Source: an uncultured Alphaproteobacteria bacterium (lineage in GTDB: Bacteria; Pseudomonadota; Alphaproteobacteria; Micropepsales; Micropepsaceae). From it: 6,704 nucleotides of DNA. The first letter of the stretch is position 1; each line of letters opens with the position of its first letter. The notes under the pieces are model-generated. The model saw only the letters and a program-made list of their open reading frames with translations. It had not been told where the DNA came from and made no database searches. The stretch lies in the NCBI GenBank assembly GCA_937942205.1, contig CALDFO010000229.1, forward strand, positions 1 through 6,704, written 5' to 3'. The position numbers and the translations under genes were made by a program. Shown here one piece after another: positions 1 through 5,457 of the stretch.

Positions 1-474
1 GACGCCGACCTGGTGATGGACACCTGCAATCCCACCGTGGCGCTGCTGGAAGGCATGGTGAAGCTGAACGACAAAATCCCGTCGCTCCGCATCATGCTCG
101 ATCACATGCCGCACCTGAATCCCAGGCCGGAGGAACAGCGCGCCTATGACGCGGTGCTGCGCGAGATCGCCCAGCGGCCCAATATCTACGGCAAGCTGTC
201 GGATATCGAGAACCGCGACAGCCCGGCCCGGGGCCTGGCCGCCGTCAAGGACCGGCTGGACGTGCTGATGGGCTGTTTCGGCCCCGACCGGGTGGTGTTC
301 GGCACCAACTGGCCCGAAACCTGGGGCGTGGCGACTCCGGTGCAGATCGTGGCGCTGGCGCGGGCCTATTTCGCCACCCGCACGCGGGACGAGGCGGAAA
401 AATATTTCTGGAGGAATTCGCTGCGTTTCTACAAATGGAAGCCGCGCGCCCCCAACCAGCCCCGCCTGACTTGA
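1..474 (+). CDS. Amidohydrolase-2 family metal-dependent hydrolase, 3' part only
   Basis: Reading frame 1 is open from the first base, so the start lies upstream. The 157 residues here are about half of a typical 280-350 residue family member. The style is that of the TIM-barrel amidohydrolase-2 family (COG3618: lactonases, decarboxylases and related hydrolases acting on small organic acids). What I see is an L-D-H strand end near bases 100-108 (MLDHMPH), where the family carries a barrel histidine. There is also a G-P-D-R-V-V-F-G-T-N-W-P segment at 280-315, matching the usual GPDRVMFGSDWP motif, and a closing N-S-L-R-F-Y helix typical of the C-terminus. The usual Asp of the GSDWP motif is Asn here (codon 307-309). 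Some subgroups do carry N at this position, so this need not mean loss of activity. The substrate cannot be told. The next operon's promoter overlaps the stop codon, so this gene belongs to an upstream unit. Confidence 0.8.
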   Translation, partial: DADLVMDTCNPTVALLEGMVKLNDKIPSLRIMLDHMPHLNPRPEEQRAYDAVLREIAQRPNIYGKLSDIENRDSPARGLAAVKDRLDVLMGCFGPDRVVFGTNWPETWGVATPVQIVALARAYFATRTRDEAEKYFWRNSLRFYKWKPRAPNQPRLT

Positions 475-499
475 CCGCGCCGCCGCACCGCATCATAAG
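471..499 (+). promoter_or_regulatory. Predicted sigma70-type promoter of the btu operon
   Basis: A TTGACC hexamer (471-476) is followed after exactly 17 nt by CATAAG (494-499), a fair -35/-10 pair with optimal spacing. It overlaps the TGA stop of the upstream hydrolase. The predicted transcription start near 505-507 falls just before the 5' strand of the riboswitch P1 stem (from about 511), which supports the assignment. No operator-like palindrome is visible around it, so control is probably mainly by the riboswitch. Confidence 0.55.
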
Positions 500-510
500 C
501 CCGCCCAGGA

Positions 511-643
511 GCAAGGTTTAGGGAACGCGGAACCAATCCGCGGCTGCCCCCGCAACTGTCGCCGGTGAGCGAAGTCCGAAGACCACTGGGAATGTCCCGG
601 GAAGGTGGACCGAGCGGTGACCCGGCAAGCCAGGAAACCTGCC
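511..643 (+). ncRNA. Cobalamin (B12) riboswitch aptamer
   Basis: The conserved core of the cobalamin riboswitch family is present in the right order. First come GGGAA (521-525) and a GCGG/CCGC stem (527-530 with 538-541). The near-invariant GGCTGCCCCCGCAACTGT segment follows at 542-559. CCACTGG (583-589) opens a CTGGG/CCCGG hairpin, then comes GGGAAGGTGG (599-608). The B12 box AAGCCAGGAAACCTGCC lies at 627-643. The P1 closing stem pairs GGTTT (515-519) with AAACC (635-639). GCAA (511-514) can also pair with TTGC (644-647) across a small bulge. The family binds adenosylcobalamin or related cobalamins and represses downstream uptake or synthesis genes. The genes that follow form a complete B12 uptake operon, which fits. 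Confidence 0.95.
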
Positions 644-781
644 TTGCGCCGTCGTCTTGTGTCCTGCCGGGGTGCGCGGGGCGCAGCGGGGTGAACCGCA
701 GCGGCGACGAAGTTGGAGTCGCCGCGCGGGGGCAAGGTCCCTTTACAAGTTCCGTCCGGCGTCTCCGTTCAGGAGATGAAT
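644..781 (+). promoter_or_regulatory. Riboswitch expression platform, probably translational
   Basis: This leader part lies between the B12 box and the btuB start. It holds several stems. TGCGCC (645-650) pairs with GGCGCA (680-685), a possible P13-like hairpin. GCGG (686-689) pairs with CCGC (696-699). GCGGCGAC (701-708) pairs perfectly with GTCGCCGC (718-725). CGTCTCC (760-766) pairs with GGAGATG (772-778) and covers the ribosome binding site. GGAGTCGCCG (715-724) can instead pair with CGGCGTCTCC (757-766) with a single mismatch, which would free the site. No stem is followed by a T run, so control of translation is more likely than termination. The direction of switching is inferred from the family, which represses when ligand is bound. 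Confidence 0.65.
760..778 (+). promoter_or_regulatory. Hairpin covering the btuB ribosome binding site
   Basis: A seven-pair stem, 760-766 with 772-778 (one G-U pair), closes a five-base loop, GTTCA. The AGGAG Shine-Dalgarno sequence is at 771-775, so four of its five bases are in the 3' strand of the stem. The btuB ATG at 782 lies 6 nt beyond AGGAG. This is the expected layout of a ribosome-binding-site sequestering stem at the end of a translational riboswitch. The hairpin also decides the start codon: an in-frame ATG at 776 has no spacing from AGGAG and lies inside the stem. Confidence 0.65.
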
Positions 782-2686
782 ATGCGTAAGTCCTTTTTCA
801 CGACCACCGCGCTGCTGGCGCTCTGCGCCCCCGCTTTCGCCCAGAGCGCCATGCAGGGCGGCAACGAGCAGATCGTGGTCAGCGCCACCCGCCTGCCGAC
901 GCCGATCTCCCAGGTCGCCAGCAGCATCACGGTGATCACCGGCGAGCAGATCGAGGCGCGCCAGCAGCGCACGCTGCCCGATGTGCTGCGCGCCGTGCCC
1001 GGCCTGACCCTCACCCAGACCGGCGGCGCGGGCGGCCAGACCTCGATCTTCATGCGCGGCACCAATTCCAACCATACCAAGCTCTTGATCGACGGCATCG
1101 ACATGGCCGATCCGGCGACCTCCAGCGGCGCGGCGGATATCTCCAAGCTGCTGTCGGGCGACATCACGCGGGTGGAAGTGCTGCGCGGCCCGCAGGGCGC
1201 GCTGTATGGCTCGGACGCCATCGGCGGCGTGATTTCGATCACCACCCGCGGCGGCGAAGGCCCCCTCAGCGTGCGCGGCAGCCTGGAAGGCGGCTCCTTC
1301 GGCACCTTCAACCAGTCCGCCTCGATTTCCGGTTCGGACGGCGGCTTCCATTACGCCGGAACCGTGCAGCATGTGCTGGCGTCGGGCACGCCGGTGACGC
1401 CGCTCAATCTCCTGCCGCCGGGCCAGCGCCGCAACGACGATTCCTATGACAATCTCAGCGCCAGCACCAAGCTGGGCTATGACCTGGCGGAGAATTTCGA
1501 CATCGGCCTGACGGCGCGCTACGCGGGCAGCCTGGGCAAGATCACCGGCGACGCCTTCAACTTCCTCACTTTCAGTTCCTTCCCGTCGCCGACGCGCACC
1601 CGCATCGCCACCATCAGCTATCAGACGCGCGGCGTGGCGCATCTGGTGTTGTGGGACGGCCGCTTCGACCAGACGCTGGGCCTGGCCTATGGCAGCACCA
1701 TCATCGCCGCCCAGGATCCCGACAATGGCGACAGCCGCGACATCGGCGACCGGGTGAAGCTGGACTGGCAGGGCAATCTGGGTCTGGCCGAAGGCCAGAC
1801 GCTGGTGCTGGGGGCCGAACATGCGCGCGACGCCATCCACAGCAACCTGCAATTCGGCTTCCCCACGGTGACCGGTCAGGGCATCACCACCCATGCGGGT
1901 TTCGCCGCCATCCAGTCGGATTTCGGCAATGGCCTGACCAACAGCGCCAGCATACGCTATGACGACAACAGCCGCTTCGGCGACCGCGTCACCTGGCGCA
2001 TCGCCCCCTCCTGGGCGATCGGCGACACCGGCACGCGCCTGAAGGGCAGCGCCGGCACCGGCTTCAAGGCGCCGTCGCTGCAACAGCTTTACGGCACCTT
2101 TGGCGGCAACCTGGCCCTCAAGCCCGAAACCAGCTTCGGCTATGATGTGGGCGTGGAGCAGGACCTGCTGGGCGGTGCGGTGACGGCGGGCGCCACCTGG
2201 TTCCACAACAATATCCGCAACCTGATCGTGTCCGGCCCCGCGCCGACCTTCCAGTTGGCGAATATCGGCCGCGCCCGCACCCAGGGCGTGGAAAGCTTCA
2301 TCGCCTGGCAGGCGTTGGAGACGCTGAACCTGCGCGCCGACTGGACCTATACCGATGCGATCGATGCGGGCACCAGGCTGGCGCTGCTGCGCCGCCCGCG
2401 TCACAAGCTGGCCGCCACCGCCGACTGGCTGGCGACCGACGATCTGACGCTGGACGCCACGCTGCTCTATATCGGGCCACAGATCGACGGCAACCGCGAC
2501 TTCTCCATCCCGCGCCTCAAGCAGGATGGGCATGTCACCATGGACCTGGCCGCCAGCTATCGCCTGACCGAAACCTTCAGCCTGTTCGGCCGGGTGGAGA
2601 ACCTGTTTGACACCAGCTACCAGTCGCCGGAAGGTTTCCTGCGTCCGGGGCTGGGCGCCTATGCGGGCATCAAGGTGAACCTCTAA
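782..2686 (+). CDS. btuB: TonB-dependent outer-membrane cobalamin receptor BtuB
   Basis: A 634-residue protein, close to E. coli BtuB (614). It would carry cobalamin across the outer membrane using energy from TonB-ExbB-ExbD. Residues 1-20 are a clear signal peptide with cleavage after A-F-A. A TonB-box-like EQIVVSAT follows at about 29-36. The plug domain covers about 42-155, with VITGEQIEAR, LPDVLRAVPG, and the hallmark VEVLRGPQGALYGSDAIGG motif near 131-149. The rest is a 22-strand type beta-barrel. It contains the GTGFKAPSLQQLYG motif common in this family and ends in an amphipathic strand (GIKVNL), although the last residue is Leu rather than the usual aromatic. The start at ATG 782 is chosen because AGGAG sits 6 nt upstream and the signal peptide begins right there (MRKSFF). 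Cobalamin as substrate rests on the riboswitch and the btuFCD neighbours. Barrel sequence alone would allow other corrinoids or siderophores. Confidence 0.92.
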   Translation: MRKSFFTTTALLALCAPAFAQSAMQGGNEQIVVSATRLPTPISQVASSITVITGEQIEARQQRTLPDVLRAVPGLTLTQTGGAGGQTSIFMRGTNSNHTKLLIDGIDMADPATSSGAADISKLLSGDITRVEVLRGPQGALYGSDAIGGVISITTRGGEGPLSVRGSLEGGSFGTFNQSASISGSDGGFHYAGTVQHVLASGTPVTPLNLLPPGQRRNDDSYDNLSASTKLGYDLAENFDIGLTARYAGSLGKITGDAFNFLTFSSFPSPTRTRIATISYQTRGVAHLVLWDGRFDQTLGLAYGSTIIAAQDPDNGDSRDIGDRVKLDWQGNLGLAEGQTLVLGAEHARDAIHSNLQFGFPTVTGQGITTHAGFAAIQSDFGNGLTNSASIRYDDNSRFGDRVTWRIAPSWAIGDTGTRLKGSAGTGFKAPSLQQLYGTFGGNLALKPETSFGYDVGVEQDLLGGAVTAGATWFHNNIRNLIVSGPAPTFQLANIGRARTQGVESFIAWQALETLNLRADWTYTDAIDAGTRLALLRRPRHKLAATADWLATDDLTLDATLLYIGPQIDGNRDFSIPRLKQDGHVTMDLAASYRLTETFSLFGRVENLFDTSYQSPEGFLRPGLGAYAGIKVNL

Positions 2687-2688
2687 GC

Positions 2689-3510
2689 ATGAAATGGGTC
2701 GCGGCCATCATCCTGTTCGTCCTGAATGGACAGGCGATGGCCGCATCCATGCCCGCAAGGCCGATGCGGGTGATGTCGCTGAAAATCTGCACCGACGCGC
2801 TGCTGCTGGACCTTGTGCCGCCCGCTCGGATTGCCTCCGTCACTTTCATGTCCCACGAACCGGCGGCGCTGCGTTTCTGGCCGCAGGCCGCACAGGTTGC
2901 CGTCAATCACGGCAGCGCCGAGGAAATCCTCGCCACCCGGCCCGATCTCATCCTCACCGATCCTTACATGCCCGCTTCCATGCGGGCGCTGTTGGCCAAA
3001 AGCGGCGTGCGGGTGCTGGACGTTCCGCCCGCCGAGACGTTCGAGCAGATCCGCGCCGTTACCCGCATGGTGGCGCGGGCGCTGGGCGAGACGGCGCGGG
3101 GCGAGGCGCTGATCGCCCGCATGGATGCCGACCTGGCCGTGGTCAAGGCGCGCCGTCCCGCCAAGCCGATCCGGGTCGCCGAATGGGGCAATGGCGGCTA
3201 TGTGCCCGGCGCGGGCGGCCTGTTCGGCGCCATGCTGGATGCGGCGGGCGGCGTCAGCATCGTGAAAAGCGGCATGGGCTATTACGATGTGGAATCGCTG
3301 ATCGCCGCCGATCCCGATGTGCTGGTCTATGGCGACACGTATCGCGGCACGGCCAGCCTGCGCACGGATCAGGACAATCATCCCGCCCTGATGAAACGCT
3401 ATGCCGGGCGGCGCATCCTGTATGCGCCCCTGTATGGCTGCGGCGTCCCGGCCGCCGCCCAGGTGACGCGGCGGTTGCAGGCCGATCTGCTGAAGGCCAT
3501 GCAACGATGA
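2689..3510 (+). CDS. btuF: Periplasmic cobalamin-binding protein BtuF
   Basis: A 273-residue class III substrate-binding protein (periplasmic binding protein 2 family, PF01497). It would take cobalamin released by BtuB and deliver it to BtuCD. Residues 1-18 form a signal peptide with an A-M-A cleavage site. There is no lipobox cysteine at that site, so it should be soluble in the periplasm. The first lobe begins with RVMSLKICTDALLLDL (about 27-42), the familiar strand-helix opening of the family. EEILATRPDLIL (about 78-89) is the standard next motif. The second lobe has EWGNGGYVPGAGGLFGAMLDAAG (about 165-187), and VESLIAADPDVLV (about 201-213) is also typical. It starts 2 nt after the btuB stop, with AAGGTG (2672-2677) inside the end of btuB as a distant ribosome binding site, so translation is probably coupled. 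The family fit is firm. The cobalamin specificity comes from context. Confidence 0.87.
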   Translation: MKWVAAIILFVLNGQAMAASMPARPMRVMSLKICTDALLLDLVPPARIASVTFMSHEPAALRFWPQAAQVAVNHGSAEEILATRPDLILTDPYMPASMRALLAKSGVRVLDVPPAETFEQIRAVTRMVARALGETARGEALIARMDADLAVVKARRPAKPIRVAEWGNGGYVPGAGGLFGAMLDAAGGVSIVKSGMGYYDVESLIAADPDVLVYGDTYRGTASLRTDQDNHPALMKRYAGRRILYAPLYGCGVPAAAQVTRRLQADLLKAMQR

Positions 3511-4505
3511 ACCGGCTGAACCTTGCGCTGTTGCTGGCGATGGCGTTGGCCTTCGCCGCCTCGCTGCTGGCGGGGCGGGTCTGGCTGCCGCCCTCCGCGC
3601 TGCTGGACGCGCTCCAGCAGCGCGACACCCTGGCGGCGCTGATCGTGAACGATATCCGCCTGCCGCGCACCGTGCTGGCGCTGATCGTGGGCGCGGTGCT
3701 GGGGTTTTCCGGCGCGGTGCTGCAAGGCTTCACCCGCAATCCGCTGGCCGAACCGGCGCTGCTGGGCGTGTCCGGCGGCGCGGCGCTGGGGGCGGTGATC
3801 GCCATCTATTTCGGCCTGAATCTGGGATTGTCGGCCCTGTCGCCCGTCATCGGGCCGCTGATGGGCATGGTGGGCGCGACGGCGGCCTGCGCCCTGACTT
3901 TCGCGCTGGGTCAGGGATGGAAGGGCGGCGGCACCGTGGCGCTGGTGCTGGCGGGCGCGGCGGTGTCCAGCCTGGCGGCGGCGGGCATCGCCCTGGCGCT
4001 GAACTTCGCCCCCAATCCCTATGCCGCCTATGAGATCATGTCCTGGCTGCTGGGATCGCTGGCCGACAAGAACTGGACGCAGGTGCTGCTGGTCATTCCC
4101 TTTGTCGTCGCGGGCGGGGCGCTGCTGGCGGTGACCGGGCGCGCGCTGGACGCGCTGGCGCTGGGCGAGACGCAGGCCCAGAGCCTGGGCGTGAACCTGG
4201 CGCGGCTGGCGGCGCTGGTGGTGGCGGGCACGGCGCTCAGCGTGGGCGCGGTGACCTCGGTGGTGGGCGCGATCGGCTTCATCGGGTTGGTGGCGCCGCA
4301 TCTGGCGCGGCCGCTGGTGGGCCATCAGCCGTCGCGGGTGTTACTGCCGGCGGCGCTGGCGGGGGCGGTGCTGCTGCTTTGCGCCGACATCGCCGCCCGG
4401 CTGGTGCACACCAATCCCGAATTGCGGCTGGGTGTCTTCACCAGCCTTCTGGGCACGCCCTTCTTCTTCTGGCTGGTGGTCCGCATCCGCAAGGTGGCGC
4501 CATGA
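3507..4505 (+). CDS. btuC: Cobalamin ABC transporter permease BtuC (FecCD family)
   Basis: A 332-residue, very hydrophobic protein of the FecCD family, the usual length. BtuC and its relatives have 10 membrane helices, and two copies form the channel in the inner membrane. Visible family motifs are RLPRTVLALIVGAVLGFSGAV (about 51-71) leading into LQGFTRNPLAEPALLGVSGG (72-91), which is highly characteristic. ALGETQAQSLGV (about 218-229) is the cytoplasmic coupling segment that contacts the ATPase. VGAIGFIGLVAPHLAR (about 253-268) and the closing PELRLGVFTSLLGTPFFFWL stretch are also typical. The start ATG overlaps the btuF stop in an ATGA junction, which implies translational coupling, and GAAGG (3495 region) is a weak ribosome binding site. 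The substrate is inferred from the operon, because iron-siderophore permeases look almost identical. Confidence 0.88.
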   Translation: MNRLNLALLLAMALAFAASLLAGRVWLPPSALLDALQQRDTLAALIVNDIRLPRTVLALIVGAVLGFSGAVLQGFTRNPLAEPALLGVSGGAALGAVIAIYFGLNLGLSALSPVIGPLMGMVGATAACALTFALGQGWKGGGTVALVLAGAAVSSLAAAGIALALNFAPNPYAAYEIMSWLLGSLADKNWTQVLLVIPFVVAGGALLAVTGRALDALALGETQAQSLGVNLARLAALVVAGTALSVGAVTSVVGAIGFIGLVAPHLARPLVGHQPSRVLLPAALAGAVLLLCADIAARLVHTNPELRLGVFTSLLGTPFFFWLVVRIRKVAP

Positions 4506-5287
4506 CCATTTTAGCGGCTGAGAACATCACGGTGACGCGGCCGGGGAGGGGACGCCCGATCCTGAACGGCGTCTCGTTGCAGGCCCATGCGGGCGAGTTC
4601 ATCGCGGTGATCGGCCCCAATGGCGCGGGCAAGTCCACTCTGCTGAAAGTGCTGGCCGGGCTTCTGACGCCGGATGCGGGCCGGGTGCTGCTGGACGCCG
4701 GGCCGCTGCGCGCGCTGTCCGCCCGTCAACTGGCGGCCCGCCGTGCCTATCTGCCGCAATCGCCCCGGCTGGAATGGCCCATTCCGGTGGAGCGGCTGGT
4801 GGCGCTGGGCCTGACGCCCCGCCTGCCGGCGACCGGCGGCCTGCCGCAGAGCCTGCGGCCCGCGATAGACCGGGCGCTGGCGGCCTGCGCGCTGTCGGGC
4901 CAGCGTGACCAGGCGGCCACGACCTTGTCGGGCGGCGAATTCGCCCGCGCCATGCTGGCGCGCGCCATCGTGTCGGAACCCGCCATCCTGATCGTGGACG
5001 AACCCATCACCGGCCTGGATCCCCGCCATGCCATGACCAGCATGAACCTGCTGTCGGACTTCGCCCGGAACGGGGCTTTGGTGATCGCTTCGTTGCACGA
5101 TCTGACCCTGGCGGCGCGCCATGCCAGCCGGGTCGTCGTAGTTGTGGACGGTGGGGTGGTGGGCGACACCGATTCGCTCACAGAAGAGCTTATCCACAGG
5201 GCCTTCGGGGTTCGCGCGATGGCCGTGGGCGCTGGCCCGGAACGGTCATTCACACTTGTGTCCACAAGCGAAAAATCCGCCCTGTGA
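4502..5287 (+). CDS. btuD: Cobalamin ABC transporter ATP-binding protein BtuD
   Basis: A 261-residue ABC ATPase that powers BtuC from the cytoplasmic face. All nucleotide-binding motifs are intact: Walker A GPNGAGKST (38-46), Q-loop Gln86 in LPQSP, signature LSGGE (142-146), Walker B ILIVDE (162-167), D-loop GLDP (171-174) and the H-loop His199 in SLHD. The signature is followed by F-A-R rather than the more common Q-R/R-Q, and Walker B continues P-I-T instead of P-T-S/N. Both are minor variations. A C-terminal segment (EELIHRAFGV, about 228-237) matches the tail seen in the FhuC/BtuD group. The start ATG overlaps the btuC stop (ATGA), with AAGGTGG at 4491-4497 as a good ribosome binding site. 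The following gene is 170 nt away, so this is the last gene of the btu operon. Confidence 0.9.
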   Translation: MTILAAENITVTRPGRGRPILNGVSLQAHAGEFIAVIGPNGAGKSTLLKVLAGLLTPDAGRVLLDAGPLRALSARQLAARRAYLPQSPRLEWPIPVERLVALGLTPRLPATGGLPQSLRPAIDRALAACALSGQRDQAATTLSGGEFARAMLARAIVSEPAILIVDEPITGLDPRHAMTSMNLLSDFARNGALVIASLHDLTLAARHASRVVVVVDGGVVGDTDSLTEELIHRAFGVRAMAVGAGPERSFTLVSTSEKSAL

Positions 5288-5301
5288 GTAGAAATGTCCC
5301 C

Positions 5302-5333
5302 TTGACCCATCCCTCAAATCAGCACCAGATATA
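5302..5333 (+). promoter_or_regulatory. Candidate promoter of the nrdA-like gene
   Basis: TTGACC (5302-5307) is a good -35 hexamer, identical to the one in front of the btu operon. The -10 is less clear. CAGATA (5326-5331, 18-nt spacer) and AGATAT (5327-5332, 19-nt spacer) are the nearest candidates. It lies in the gap after btuD and gives the reductase its own start, with an mRNA leader of about 120 nt. The first NrdR-like box covers the proposed -10, which fits a repressor. No intrinsic terminator separates it from btuD, so some read-through from the btu operon is possible. Confidence 0.4.
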
Positions 5334-5337
5334 GGCG
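5322..5337 (+). promoter_or_regulatory. NrdR-box-like site 1
   Basis: The sequence GCACCAGATATAGGCG matches the published NrdR consensus (aCaCwAtATaTwGtgt) at 10 of 16 positions, including C2, C4, A6, A8, T9, T11 and G13. NrdR is the ATP-cone, zinc-ribbon repressor of ribonucleotide reductase genes and binds paired boxes. The box covers the likely -10 region. A second box lies exactly 31 bp downstream. A single box at this score would be weak; the pairing and position raise it. Confidence 0.45.
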
Positions 5338-5352
5338 CTGAGGTTCTCGGCA

Positions 5353-5368
5353 ACGTCATATTTTGGGG
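5353..5368 (+). promoter_or_regulatory. NrdR-box-like site 2
   Basis: ACGTCATATTTTGGGG also matches the NrdR consensus at 10 of 16 positions. It shares the pattern C..CA.AT.T.GG.G with site 1. The start-to-start distance is 31 bp, about three helical turns, as is usual for tandem NrdR boxes. It is weaker than site 1 at C4. Confidence 0.4.
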
Positions 5369-5390
5369 TTAGGACGCAAAAACGGTTGAG

Positions 5391-5451
5391 TCCCTTTGCC
5401 AGGGGATTCCGCCGCCGGGCTTCTGTCCCCCGCACGCAGTATTTTAGGGGG
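5391..5451 (+). promoter_or_regulatory. nrdA leader hairpins and ribosome binding site
   Basis: The leader contains TCCCTT (5391-5396) paired with AGGGGA (5401-5406) around a TGCC loop. Further on, CCCCC (5427-5431) can pair with GGGGG (5447-5451). That second stem would cover the AGGGGG ribosome binding site (5446-5451), which sits 6 nt before the ATG at 5458. GGGG at 5402-5405 could compete for the same C run. No B12 box or other known riboswitch core is visible here. Runs of G and C pair easily by chance, so a regulatory role is only a possibility. The ribosome binding site itself is well supported by spacing. Confidence 0.35.
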
Positions 5452-5457
5452 CTTCCC

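Noticed and set aside
701..725. Intrinsic terminator in the btuB leader
   Set aside because: The stem is strong, but it is followed by GC-rich sequence without a T run, and the sequestering hairpin downstream argues for translational control.
776..778. ATG at 776 as the btuB start
   Set aside because: It directly abuts AGGAG with no spacing, whereas ATG 782 is 6 nt away. Both give almost the same protein.
713..781. Longer btuB start at 713
   Set aside because: The extra 23 residues come from the riboswitch platform, have no ribosome binding site, and would put a non-signal stretch before a perfect signal peptide that starts at 782.
743..2533. Long open frame on the minus strand opposite btuB (596 codons)
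   Set aside because: It mirrors the codon bias of a clear btuB gene, its translation is rich in Arg, Gly, Ala, Gln and His without any domain, and GC-rich DNA often leaves such frames open.
5255..5268. Terminator at the end of btuD (CTTGT/ACAAG)
   Set aside because: Only five pairs with a four-base loop, inside the coding region and without a T run after it.
5369..5457. Second cobalamin riboswitch before the reductase
   Set aside because: No B12 box, no GCTGCCCCCGCAACTGT-like core, and too little space for an aptamer.
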